Positions 33,636 to 41,663 of a stretch of DNA of 64,000 nt are shown piece after piece. The notes under the pieces are model-generated. The model was given only the letters and a program-made list of their open reading frames with translations, searched no databases and had not been told where the DNA came from. Each line of letters opens with the position of its first letter. The first letter of the stretch is position 1. The DNA is from Stygiobacter sp043807765 (GTDB lineage: Bacteria; Bacteroidota; Ignavibacteria; Ignavibacteriales; Melioribacteraceae): NCBI GenBank assembly GCA_043807765.1, contig JAZDFQ010000006.1, positions 17,908 through 81,907 of the forward strand, written 5' to 3'. The position numbers and the translations under genes were made by a program.

Positions 33636-36461
33636 ATGGAATCAAAAATAATTATTCGCGGTGCTCGCGAACATAACCTCAAAAATATAGATCTGGAAAT
33701 ACCGAGGGACTCATTTGTTGTAATCACCGGTCTGTCCGGTTCCGGTAAGTCCTCATTAGCTTTTGACACAATTTACGCAGAAGGACAGCGAAGGTATATT
33801 GAATCACTTTCCTCTTATGCTAGACAGTTCTTAGACCAGCTTGAAAAACCGGATGTTGACCTAATTGAAGGACTAAGTCCGGCAATTTCTATTGAACAAA
33901 AATCTACTCATGGAAATCCCCGTTCAACTGTTGGGACAGTAACTGAAATATATGATTACCTTCGCTTGCTTTATGCTCGCGTAGGAAGAGTAAACTGCTA
34001 CAATTGCGGAAGACCCGTCGTAAAGCAATCAGCAGATCAAATAATTGAAACTGTTCTGAAAGAGTTTGATGAGAAACGTGTAGTTGTTTTGGCACCAGTT
34101 ATACGTGGTAGAAAAGGACATTACCGGGAACTCTTTCAAGAGATTTTACGAGATGGATTTATTCGGGCGCGTGTTGATGGCGAAACACTCGAGTTGGCAG
34201 ATGAAACAAAAGTTGATCGTTATAAGACTCATGATATTGAAATCGTAGTTGATCGAGTTAAAATTAACGAAAAATCAAGCTCTCGTGTTACCGAGTCAAT
34301 TGAAGTGGCGCTCAACTATGGAAATGGAAATGTAATTATTAACGATGGTGAAAAAGACTTTGTATACAGTAGAAACTTTGCGTGTCTTCATTGCGGAATT
34401 GGTTTTGCTGAATTGGCTCCAAATTCATTCTCATTTAACTCCCCGTATGGTTCTTGTCCCGAGTGTGATGGTTTAGGTGAGAAACGCGAACTTGACATGA
34501 ATTTGATTATTCCCGATTGGGAAAAGACGATTAACGAAGAGGGAATTGCGGCTATAGGAAAACCAAGAAGTACATGGTTTTTTAACCAGCTTCAAATAAT
34601 TGTAGAAAAATTTGGTTTTACTTATGATACAAAACTGAAAGATTTAACAAAAGAGCAGCTAGATATTCTTCTCAATGGAACAAAAGAAAAAATTCCTTTT
34701 ACATACACTTATGGCGGAGGCAAGCAAGTAACATACATGCACAAGTTTAATGGTGTAATGAATTATGTAAATCATTATTACGAAAATACTTCCTCGAATA
34801 AAATTCGTGAGTGGGCGGAAGCCTTTATGAATACAATGACATGTTCTACTTGTAACGGTGGGAGACTTAAGAAGGAATCTCTAGCAATTACTCTTAACGA
34901 AATGAATATTGCCGCAGTTTCTGCACAATCAATAGATAAAGCTAAAAAGTTCTTTAACTCGCTCAAGTTAACCGAGAGAGAAAAAATTATTGCTGTCCAA
35001 ATTCTGAAGGAGATAACATCAAGATTAGACTTTTTACTTAATGTTGGGCTCGATTATCTCACCCTTGATCGTTCAGCTAGAACACTTTCCGGTGGAGAAG
35101 CACAGCGTATAAGATTAGCAACACAGATCGGTTCGCAACTAGCCGGCGTACTATATGTGTTGGATGAGCCTAGTATCGGGCTTCATCAATCTGATAATGT
35201 TAAGTTGATAAACTCGTTAAAGAATCTTCGCGATTTAGGAAATACGGTTATTGTGGTTGAGCATGACCGTGAAACGATAGAAAGCGCTGATTATATTGTT
35301 GATCTTGGACCGAGAGCCGGTATTCATGGTGGCGAGGTTGTTTTACATGGAGATACAAAAAGTTTTCTTAAAACAAAAAAAGAAAACAAATCCTTAACAT
35401 TAGAATACCTTAAAGACAGAAAACAGATTGAATATGATACCGAGAGAAGAAAGGGAAGTGGAAAGTTTATTGAACTGAAGAAAGCTAGCGGAAATAATCT
35501 GAAAGAAGTAAATCTAAAAATCCCGTTAGGAACTTTTATTGCAATAACCGGAGTAAGCGGTTCCGGCAAATCTTCTTTGATTAATGAAACTCTTGTTAAA
35601 ATTTTGATGAAAAAGATATATAATTCCAAAGTTGTTCCACTCCCATTTTATGAAATATTAGGCTTAGAGAATGTAGATAAAGTTATTGAGATTGATCAGT
35701 CGGCGATTGGGAGAACTCCGCGTTCAAATCCGGCCACTTACACTGGCCTGTTTACACATATAAGAGATTTATTCGCGCAGCTGCCGGAATCTAAAATGCG
35801 CGGCTACGCAGCGGGACGTTTCAGCTTTAACGTAAGCGGCGGAAGATGCGAAGAATGCGAAGGAGACGGCTTAAAGAAAATTGAGATGAATTTTCTTCCA
35901 AACGTTTATGTGCTTTGCGAAGTTTGCAATGGTAAGCGCTATAACCATGAAACTCTGGAAATTCTTTATAAGACTAAATCTATCTCGGATATTTTAGATA
36001 TGACTGTTGAAGAGTCTGTTGGCTTCTTCGAGGATTATCCGGCTCTACAAAGAAAAGTTAAGGCACTCAACGATGTTGGCCTTGGTTATATTAAACTTGG
36101 ACAGCAGGCTACAACTCTCAGCGGAGGAGAAGCACAGCGCGTTAAACTTGCTACTGAATTAAGCAAAGTACAAACCGGCAATACAATTTATATTTTGGAT
36201 GAACCAACTACCGGTCTTCACTTTGAAGATGTGAACATTTTACTGAAAGTTCTCAATCAGCTTGTAGAGAAAGGGAACACGGTAATTGTTGTTGAGCATA
36301 ATTTAGATGTTATTAAAGTTGCTGATTATGTCGTTGATCTCGGCCCGGGAGGCGGGGAATATGGCGGAGAAATAATTGCGGTCGGTACTCCGGAGGTTGT
36401 TTCCGAAAATGAAAAAAGTATTACTGGGAAATTTTTAAGGAAAGAATTACTAAGAAAATAG
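33636..36461 (+). CDS. uvrA: Excinuclease ABC subunit A
   Basis: DNA-damage sensor ATPase of nucleotide excision repair; loads UvrB on lesions. Two ABC modules are visible with Walker A motifs GLSGSGKSS (near residue 31) and GVSGSGKSS (near residue 635), and signatures LSGGEAQRIRLA and LSGGEAQRVKLA. Zinc-binding pairs are present: CYNCG, CLHCG...CPECDG, and CEECEGDG...CEVCNG. The length of 941 residues is standard. It is followed after 7 bp by the AhpD-like gene. uvrC is also in the window (55620). Confidence 0.98.
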   Translation: MESKIIIRGAREHNLKNIDLEIPRDSFVVITGLSGSGKSSLAFDTIYAEGQRRYIESLSSYARQFLDQLEKPDVDLIEGLSPAISIEQKSTHGNPRSTVGTVTEIYDYLRLLYARVGRVNCYNCGRPVVKQSADQIIETVLKEFDEKRVVVLAPVIRGRKGHYRELFQEILRDGFIRARVDGETLELADETKVDRYKTHDIEIVVDRVKINEKSSSRVTESIEVALNYGNGNVIINDGEKDFVYSRNFACLHCGIGFAELAPNSFSFNSPYGSCPECDGLGEKRELDMNLIIPDWEKTINEEGIAAIGKPRSTWFFNQLQIIVEKFGFTYDTKLKDLTKEQLDILLNGTKEKIPFTYTYGGGKQVTYMHKFNGVMNYVNHYYENTSSNKIREWAEAFMNTMTCSTCNGGRLKKESLAITLNEMNIAAVSAQSIDKAKKFFNSLKLTEREKIIAVQILKEITSRLDFLLNVGLDYLTLDRSARTLSGGEAQRIRLATQIGSQLAGVLYVLDEPSIGLHQSDNVKLINSLKNLRDLGNTVIVVEHDRETIESADYIVDLGPRAGIHGGEVVLHGDTKSFLKTKKENKSLTLEYLKDRKQIEYDTERRKGSGKFIELKKASGNNLKEVNLKIPLGTFIAITGVSGSGKSSLINETLVKILMKKIYNSKVVPLPFYEILGLENVDKVIEIDQSAIGRTPRSNPATYTGLFTHIRDLFAQLPESKMRGYAAGRFSFNVSGGRCEECEGDGLKKIEMNFLPNVYVLCEVCNGKRYNHETLEILYKTKSISDILDMTVEESVGFFEDYPALQRKVKALNDVGLGYIKLGQQATTLSGGEAQRVKLATELSKVQTGNTIYILDEPTTGLHFEDVNILLKVLNQLVEKGNTVIVVEHNLDVIKVADYVVDLGPGGGEYGGEIIAVGTPEVVSENEKSITGKFLRKELLRK

Positions 36462-36468
36462 AGGTAAA

Positions 36469-36843
36469 ATGAAAACTACTGTTAATGAGTTTCGTTCCTA
36501 CCGAGCGGAGATGAACGAACGAATTTTGAATTCGGGATTCAGAGATTACAACAAGTTCTTTGCTTTGGACAATAAGGCTTATGTGGATGGCGCGCTTAAT
36601 TCTAAAACCAAAGAGCTAATGGGGCTGGTTGCATCAATGGTTTTGCGCTGTAACGATTGCATCTTGTATCACGTTGATAGATCGATTCAAGAAGGTGCAA
36701 CAGAACAAGAATTGTACGAATCTTTTAACATAGCTTTAATTGTTGGCGGGTCGATTGTAATACCGCATCTACGTTACGCAATAGAAAAAATGGATGAATT
36801 ATTTGCAGAGAAGAAAAATGAAAGCCAAACTTCTAATCCCTAA
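36469..36843 (+). CDS. AhpD/carboxymuconolactone decarboxylase-family protein
   Basis: Small all-helical protein of the AhpD-like fold, often a peroxidase or disulfide reductase. The redox motif CNDCILYHVDRSIQ matches the CxxC...H site of AhpD-like proteins (residues near 64-72). It is 124 residues. It lies 7 bp after uvrA and overlaps the amidohydrolase gene by 26 bp, so it is cotranscribed with both. The physiological substrate is unknown. Confidence 0.88.
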   Translation: MKTTVNEFRSYRAEMNERILNSGFRDYNKFFALDNKAYVDGALNSKTKELMGLVASMVLRCNDCILYHVDRSIQEGATEQELYESFNIALIVGGSIVIPHLRYAIEKMDELFAEKKNESQTSNP

Positions 36844-38176
36844 GCAGATTGTAACTGTTAATTCAAAAAATGATGTTCTTGAAAATCACGCAGTTGAAAT
36901 TTCCGGCGGAGTAATTACCAGAATCGAGCCTTTGCAAAGCTTTGATAAAAACAATTATGAAGTTCTTGATTACTCTAAATACACGCTTATTCCCGGATTT
37001 GTACAAACGCATATTCACCTTTGCCAAACGTTATTCCGTGGATTTGCTGATGATCTTGAACTTCTTGATTGGCTTCAGAAAAGAATTTTTCCTTTCGAAA
37101 ATTCACACAGCAAAGAATCGCTTAGAGTTTCCGCTCGGCTTGGAATTAACGATTTGCTATGCGGCGGAACAACAACTCTGCTTGATATGGGAACATTACG
37201 TCATCAGGAAATAATTTTTGAAGAACTAATTAATTCGGGTATGAGAGCATTTGCCGGGAACTGCATGATAGACCAGAACGAGTTGTATCCAGCTTTCTGC
37301 GATACTACTGAATGGAATTTAAAAGCAAGTTATGATTGGGCGAAGTCATTTCACAATTCAAATAATGGAAAAGTAAAGTTTGGATTCGCGCCTCGCTTTG
37401 TTTTGTCTTGTTCAGAAAAACTTTTGAAAGAAACAAAAGAAATGATGAAAGATTTTCCGGGTTCAATTCTACATACACATTCTTCGGAAAATAAAAAAGA
37501 AGTCGAGACTGTACGCGCAATGACTGGAAAAGAAAATGTAGAATATTTCGAATCAATTGGGTTGCTGGACGATCACACAGTTCTGGCGCACTGTATTCAT
37601 CTGAATGACAATGAAATAAAATCACTTAAGAAAAACGATGTTAGAATTTCCCATTGTCCGTCTTCAAATTTAAAACTTGGCTCAGGTATCGCAAACATTC
37701 CAAAGTATATAAAAGAAGGAGTTTCTGTTTCGCTCGGTGCGGATGGAGCGCCATGCAATAACGGATTGAGCGCTTTTACAGAAATGCGTCATGCAGCATT
37801 GATTCAAAAGCCAATTCACGGACCAACTGCAATGGATGCGTTTACTGTTTTCCGCTTAGCTACTATTGAAGGCGCAAAAGCTTTGCATCTTGAAAAAGAA
37901 ATTGGAAGCATTGAATCTGGTAAAAAAGCAGATTTTGTTTTGCTTGATTTAGAAAAAGCAGATCAGCCCATGCAAATGGACGAGCTGCAAGACTTGCCTG
38001 ACGGCAGTCAGGTCTATTCCAGCATTGTTTATTCAGCCTCAAAAGAAAATGTTAAAGCTGTATTTGTTGATGGAGAGTTGAAAGTAGAGAATGGAAAGTC
38101 GCTGTTGTATGATGAAGCAGAGCTAGTTAGTAATGGTAAAAATCAATTTACAGAATTATTAAAGAGGATTAATTGA
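36818..38176 (+). CDS. Amidohydrolase (SAH/MTA/deoxyadenosine deaminase-like)
   Basis: Metal-dependent deaminase of the amidohydrolase superfamily, closest in pattern to the S-adenosylhomocysteine/methylthioadenosine/5'-deoxyadenosine deaminase group. Metal ligands are visible: HIHLCQT, HTHSSE, HCIHL and SLGADGAPCNN. Start 36818 gives MKAKLLIP and follows GAGAAG; an in-frame ATG at 36794 would add eight residues. It is about 452 residues, with 26 bp of overlap with the AhpD-like gene and 4 bp with rdgB. Substrate could also be guanine-like or a triazine-type compound. Confidence 0.88.
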   Translation: MKAKLLIPKQIVTVNSKNDVLENHAVEISGGVITRIEPLQSFDKNNYEVLDYSKYTLIPGFVQTHIHLCQTLFRGFADDLELLDWLQKRIFPFENSHSKESLRVSARLGINDLLCGGTTTLLDMGTLRHQEIIFEELINSGMRAFAGNCMIDQNELYPAFCDTTEWNLKASYDWAKSFHNSNNGKVKFGFAPRFVLSCSEKLLKETKEMMKDFPGSILHTHSSENKKEVETVRAMTGKENVEYFESIGLLDDHTVLAHCIHLNDNEIKSLKKNDVRISHCPSSNLKLGSGIANIPKYIKEGVSVSLGADGAPCNNGLSAFTEMRHAALIQKPIHGPTAMDAFTVFRLATIEGAKALHLEKEIGSIESGKKADFVLLDLEKADQPMQMDELQDLPDGSQVYSSIVYSASKENVKAVFVDGELKVENGKSLLYDEAELVSNGKNQFTELLKRIN

Positions 38177-38760
38177 AAGTAGTTTTTGCAACACAGAACA
38201 AAGGAAAAGCTCAAGAAGTTAAAAATCTTTTTGAAGGAACAAATATCGAAATTGTATCGCTAGCCGATTTAGAAAATGATATTGATGTTGAAGAAACCGG
38301 CACTACGTTTTATGAAAACGCGTTACTCAAAGCTAAAGCAATCTATGAAATTTATAAACTCCCGGTAATCTCGGATGATTCCGGTTTGGAAATTAAACAG
38401 CTTGACGGACGTCCGGGAGTTTATTCCGCTCGTTACGCCGGAGAGAATTGCACTTTTGACGATAACAACAAAAAAGTTACTGAAGAGTTGAAGTCGTACA
38501 GACAACCACACAGAGCAAAGTTTGTATCGCAAGCAATTTATTACGATGGAAAGGAAACACTTTCTTTTGTGGGTGAATTGGCCGGAAGAATGATTGATAA
38601 ACCGCGCGGTAATTTCGGCTTTGGCTACGATCCCATTTTTGTTCCGGATGGTTTTGCCAACACTTTGGCAGAGTTAATGCTTGAAGAAAAGAATGTAATA
38701 AGTCATCGCGCAAAATCTTTTGAGCAACTGAAAATTAAATTAATAGAAAAACAAAAGTAG
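38173..38760 (+). CDS. rdgB: dITP/XTP pyrophosphatase (RdgB/HAM1)
   Basis: House-cleaning enzyme that hydrolyses deaminated purine nucleotides (dITP, ITP, XTP) so they are not built into DNA. Motifs: ATQNKGKAQE (phosphate binding), SDDSGLEI, and FGYDPIF. It is 195 residues, typical length. TTG start at 38173 overlaps the amidohydrolase stop. Its place after uvrA and a purine deaminase-like gene suggests an operon on nucleotide damage and salvage. Confidence 0.95.
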   Translation: MKVVFATQNKGKAQEVKNLFEGTNIEIVSLADLENDIDVEETGTTFYENALLKAKAIYEIYKLPVISDDSGLEIKQLDGRPGVYSARYAGENCTFDDNNKKVTEELKSYRQPHRAKFVSQAIYYDGKETLSFVGELAGRMIDKPRGNFGFGYDPIFVPDGFANTLAELMLEEKNVISHRAKSFEQLKIKLIEKQK

Positions 38761-38834
38761 TTCGTGAGTAAATAATTGCATTACATTTTTAAGTAGTGCT
38801 ATTTAGTTTTATTATTGCTTAACTAGGATTAATA

Positions 38835-40034
38835 ATGGAATGGATTTTACTTATCGGCTGGTTGATGATAATCAACGGCGCTTTGGGCGGACAGTACATA
38901 TTAAACTGGATGGGAAATCAGCCTAAATTTGTCGGCGATCAGCCGGTTGGTGTTTCTCCCGGCGTAATGACGTGGTGGCGAGAAATTTCAAAACTTCTTT
39001 GGGCGTTAATCGCTGTTACGGTTGAGGTTATTCGCGGTAAAGAATTAAAATATTTATTACCCGGCGCTGCTGCGATGATAACCATTTCCATTTGTGCTTT
39101 TACCGGAGTCATAGAAAACATCGGCTTCTTTTACTTGCCAAAATATTATTCACCGCATCTTTATGCGCCTTACGTAAATGTTTACCTCGTTATGCTTCCG
39201 TTTCTTGGCAAACTTATGTTCAACGCTACCATCAGAAAAGAGCATTGGATTGGAATTTCGCTTGTAGTTATTGGTCTTGGTGTCCCGCACATTCCAAGAA
39301 TGTTAGGAAGAAGCTTAAACCCAAACGAAGTTTTAGATTTCACAGCAATTCTTTGGGTGATTATAATTAACTGCTGCTTATGTTCTCAGCAAATTCTTAA
39401 CAACAAAACAGTTCAGCTTGCCGCAAAAGGGGTAGGTCCAAACGCGTTAGTTATGTGGCGGGAGATTTGGAAAATGGCTTTCATCTGGTCAGCTCTTTTT
39501 ATTTTTCCACTACTTAGCAGTGTACTGCATATCAATTTCCCACAGAGTGTTCCAGTAGATAAATTTGAAACAAGAGCTTTATCCAAAGTTGATGAAAACA
39601 ATAAAGCGTTTCTTCTTTCTTATTATGAAAAAGTTGGCGATGAATATGTAATTAACAAATCTGTCTCGGAAGAATCGGAAGAAAAAATTAAAACAATTAT
39701 TTCTGATACTGGTTACAACCGCTTCTTTGCATTGTTCGACGGAAGCATCATCCCAAAAAATTGGTGGCCTATTTTGTTTGTAGTTCTCGCCGGATTAACC
39801 GGTTACATCTATAGTTTTGGCTTCTTCAAACTCTCTAAATTTGCCGCTCACTATTGGGTGCCTTACACAAACATCTGGCTTGCTGTTTTACCGTTTGTGA
39901 TGTTTCTCTTCGGCAAGGAAGTTACACTGTTCCAGATAATCGGCGCAGCAGTTACTTCGCTCGGTTTGATAGTTGGCGTCTCAGATCATAAGAGGAACAA
40001 GGTTGAGGAGATTAAGAGAAAGGACAATAAATAG
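38835..40034 (+). CDS. DMT/EamA-like integral membrane protein
   Basis: Predicted carrier with about ten membrane segments, arranged as two halves with internal similarity (WWREISKLLWALIAV versus MWREIWKMAFIWSAL; then LPYVN/PYTN-type helices), as in drug/metabolite transporters. A hydrophilic insert of about 70 residues (about 235-305) interrupts the second half, which is unusual for the family. The substrate is unknown. It begins 74 bp after rdgB. Confidence 0.72.
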   Translation: MEWILLIGWLMIINGALGGQYILNWMGNQPKFVGDQPVGVSPGVMTWWREISKLLWALIAVTVEVIRGKELKYLLPGAAAMITISICAFTGVIENIGFFYLPKYYSPHLYAPYVNVYLVMLPFLGKLMFNATIRKEHWIGISLVVIGLGVPHIPRMLGRSLNPNEVLDFTAILWVIIINCCLCSQQILNNKTVQLAAKGVGPNALVMWREIWKMAFIWSALFIFPLLSSVLHINFPQSVPVDKFETRALSKVDENNKAFLLSYYEKVGDEYVINKSVSEESEEKIKTIISDTGYNRFFALFDGSIIPKNWWPILFVVLAGLTGYIYSFGFFKLSKFAAHYWVPYTNIWLAVLPFVMFLFGKEVTLFQIIGAAVTSLGLIVGVSDHKRNKVEEIKRKDNK

Positions 40035-40067
40035 GTACACGACTTTACAATAAACGTGGTAGAGAAA

Positions 40068-40496
40068 ATGAAAGGTATTTTGATAATAGTATTTGTCTTT
40101 GTGCTTTTTGTCGGTTGTAAGCAACAAGTTGAACCCATTAAATGGGAAAAGCCCGGAGACGAATTAGTCGGTGAGTGGGTGTGGGAAAAAGGTACAACTT
40201 TAAGTAAAGGTGTAAAAATGGAAATTACTGATTATGGGACTTTTATTCAAAATCCAAGTATTAAGGCAAGTTTCTCTGCTGTTTTTCTGAAGAAGGGTTT
40301 AGGTTATATGATCTATGAATCCACCAATAGGTTGGATACTTCAAAGATTGTCTGGACTGTAAAAGAAGATACTCTTGAGGTTAAGTTTGTTAAAGATAAA
40401 CGAATCACCAAAAGCATTTTCAAAGTCATTAAAGAAAAATTAATTATAAACCATTTGGTTGTTCCTCAAAGTAGTGAAGAATTTTCAAGATACTGA
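40068..40496 (+). CDS. Small predicted lipoprotein
   Basis: Not recognised. The lipobox LFVGC gives a mature protein of about 125 residues containing GDELVGEWVWEKG, reminiscent of lipocalin-like or copper-resistance small folds but without certain assignment. ATG 40068 is preferred (a GTG lies 12 bp upstream), with GTAGAGAAA as ribosome site. The HEIGH membrane protein follows 4 bp later. Confidence 0.7.
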   Translation: MKGILIIVFVFVLFVGCKQQVEPIKWEKPGDELVGEWVWEKGTTLSKGVKMEITDYGTFIQNPSIKASFSAVFLKKGLGYMIYESTNRLDTSKIVWTVKEDTLEVKFVKDKRITKSIFKVIKEKLIINHLVVPQSSEEFSRY

Positions 40497-40500
40497 AATC

Positions 40501-41121
40501 ATGAAATTTCCATTTTGGGAAAATACAGAATCAATAAAAACTACATTTATTATTATTGGTTCTATGATATTAACGCTACTTCTTAACATATTTTTTCATG
40601 AAATAGGTCATAGTATTCCCGTTCTTGTTAGTGGCGGAAGCATAAAAAGAATTGTGATTTTTGGAATTGAATTGATTCCAGATTTTGGAAGAAATACTCA
40701 TTTAGGTCTTATTGCTTTTTTTTCACCTTCTTGGTACTTAGGTCAAGCTACAAATAATTTTTGGCTGGGACTTATGTTGTTTTCTGGTTCCGGATTCACC
40801 CTACTTATTTCTTATATCTCAATATTCTCGTTATGGTTTTGCAAGGTAAAGCGAACTCTCAGACTTTTTTTAATTGTTTCTTCATTTCATTTCTTAGATA
40901 TACTCACATATTCTTTTCTTCCGCTATTAGGGTTCCCGCATCGATTAATAGTCGGTTCCCATAATATGGAACCGGTAGAAGGGCTAATGAAGATGGGATT
41001 ATCAAAAACAAGTTCGTTGTTACTAATTCTAATACTAGTATGTGTTGCAGTTTATTCAATAAGCAGTTTTCTTAAAAAGCATCCAACGGAAGTTACTATT
41101 AGTGTGCATGATAGGTTCTAA
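40501..41121 (+). CDS. Membrane protein with HEIGH motif (M50-like)
   Basis: Predicted integral membrane protein with five or six hydrophobic helices. The first helix carries FFHEIGHSIPV, the HExxH zinc motif of site-2-protease-type (M50) enzymes; a Gly pair follows (VSGGSIKR). The second M50 motif (NxxPxxxLDG) is not visible, so it could be an inactive relative or a different membrane metalloprotein. It sits between two small lipoproteins. Start at ATG 40501, with weak ribosome site. Confidence 0.65.
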   Translation: MKFPFWENTESIKTTFIIIGSMILTLLLNIFFHEIGHSIPVLVSGGSIKRIVIFGIELIPDFGRNTHLGLIAFFSPSWYLGQATNNFWLGLMLFSGSGFTLLISYISIFSLWFCKVKRTLRLFLIVSSFHFLDILTYSFLPLLGFPHRLIVGSHNMEPVEGLMKMGLSKTSSLLLILILVCVAVYSISSFLKKHPTEVTISVHDRF

Positions 41122-41184
41122 GATCATTATCGGAACAAAGCAGATAAGGTTACTAAAAAGAATAATTAATTGGTGGGATAGATC

Positions 41185-41568
41185 ATGATACAGAAGATTT
41201 TTGTTTCAAGAGCGTTTTACAGTATTTGCATCCTTTTGATTTTAACGAATCTCAGTGGATGCTATTCAAATTTTCCGGTTGAAATGGGTAAGGTTCACGG
41301 CTCTGTTGAAGTATCAAAGATAAAACTAAAGGATAAAACTGAAGTCCGATTCAATACCGGTGAGAATCAATTGTTAACACTAGCAGATGATCATCTTATC
41401 TATCTCAATTCTGGAGGAATAACTCGGAAAATATATTTTTCAGAAGTAGAAAGATTTTATACCTATCGAGTTGATGGTGGAAAAATCATTTTTGGTGCTC
41501 TATGGACTGTGATTGGACTAGTACTGTTACAGATGTTGTTTGGTCCGAGAATTAGCTTTGGCGGGTGA
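41185..41568 (+). CDS. Small predicted lipoprotein with C-terminal hydrophobic segment
   Basis: Not recognised. The lipobox is LSGC (Cys near residue 27). The mature part (about 100 residues) is beta-rich, resembling short DUF-type beta sandwiches (SVEVSKIKLKDKTEVRF). A hydrophobic helix near the C-terminus (about 101-118) could be a membrane anchor. It is the last of three small envelope genes. Confidence 0.65.
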   Translation: MIQKIFVSRAFYSICILLILTNLSGCYSNFPVEMGKVHGSVEVSKIKLKDKTEVRFNTGENQLLTLADDHLIYLNSGGITRKIYFSEVERFYTYRVDGGKIIFGALWTVIGLVLLQMLFGPRISFGG

Positions 41569-41603
41569 TTCTAAATCCTTTTTATATTTTCTAATTCTTT
41601 ATT

Positions 41604-41663
41604 GTAGGGAAGGGTCTCAGATCCTTCCTAAAAAAACCGGTCGAGTCTCGGACTCGACCCTAC
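41604..41663. repeat. GTAGGG...CCCTAC inverted-repeat element
   Basis: Outer arms GTAGGG (41604-41609) and CCCTAC (41658-41663) enclose AAGGGTCTCAGATCCTT and a 9-bp perfect hairpin GGTCGAGTC/GACTCGACC (41639-41659). The right arm overlaps the stop codon (TAG) of the ABC-F gene on the minus strand. Confidence 0.75.
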
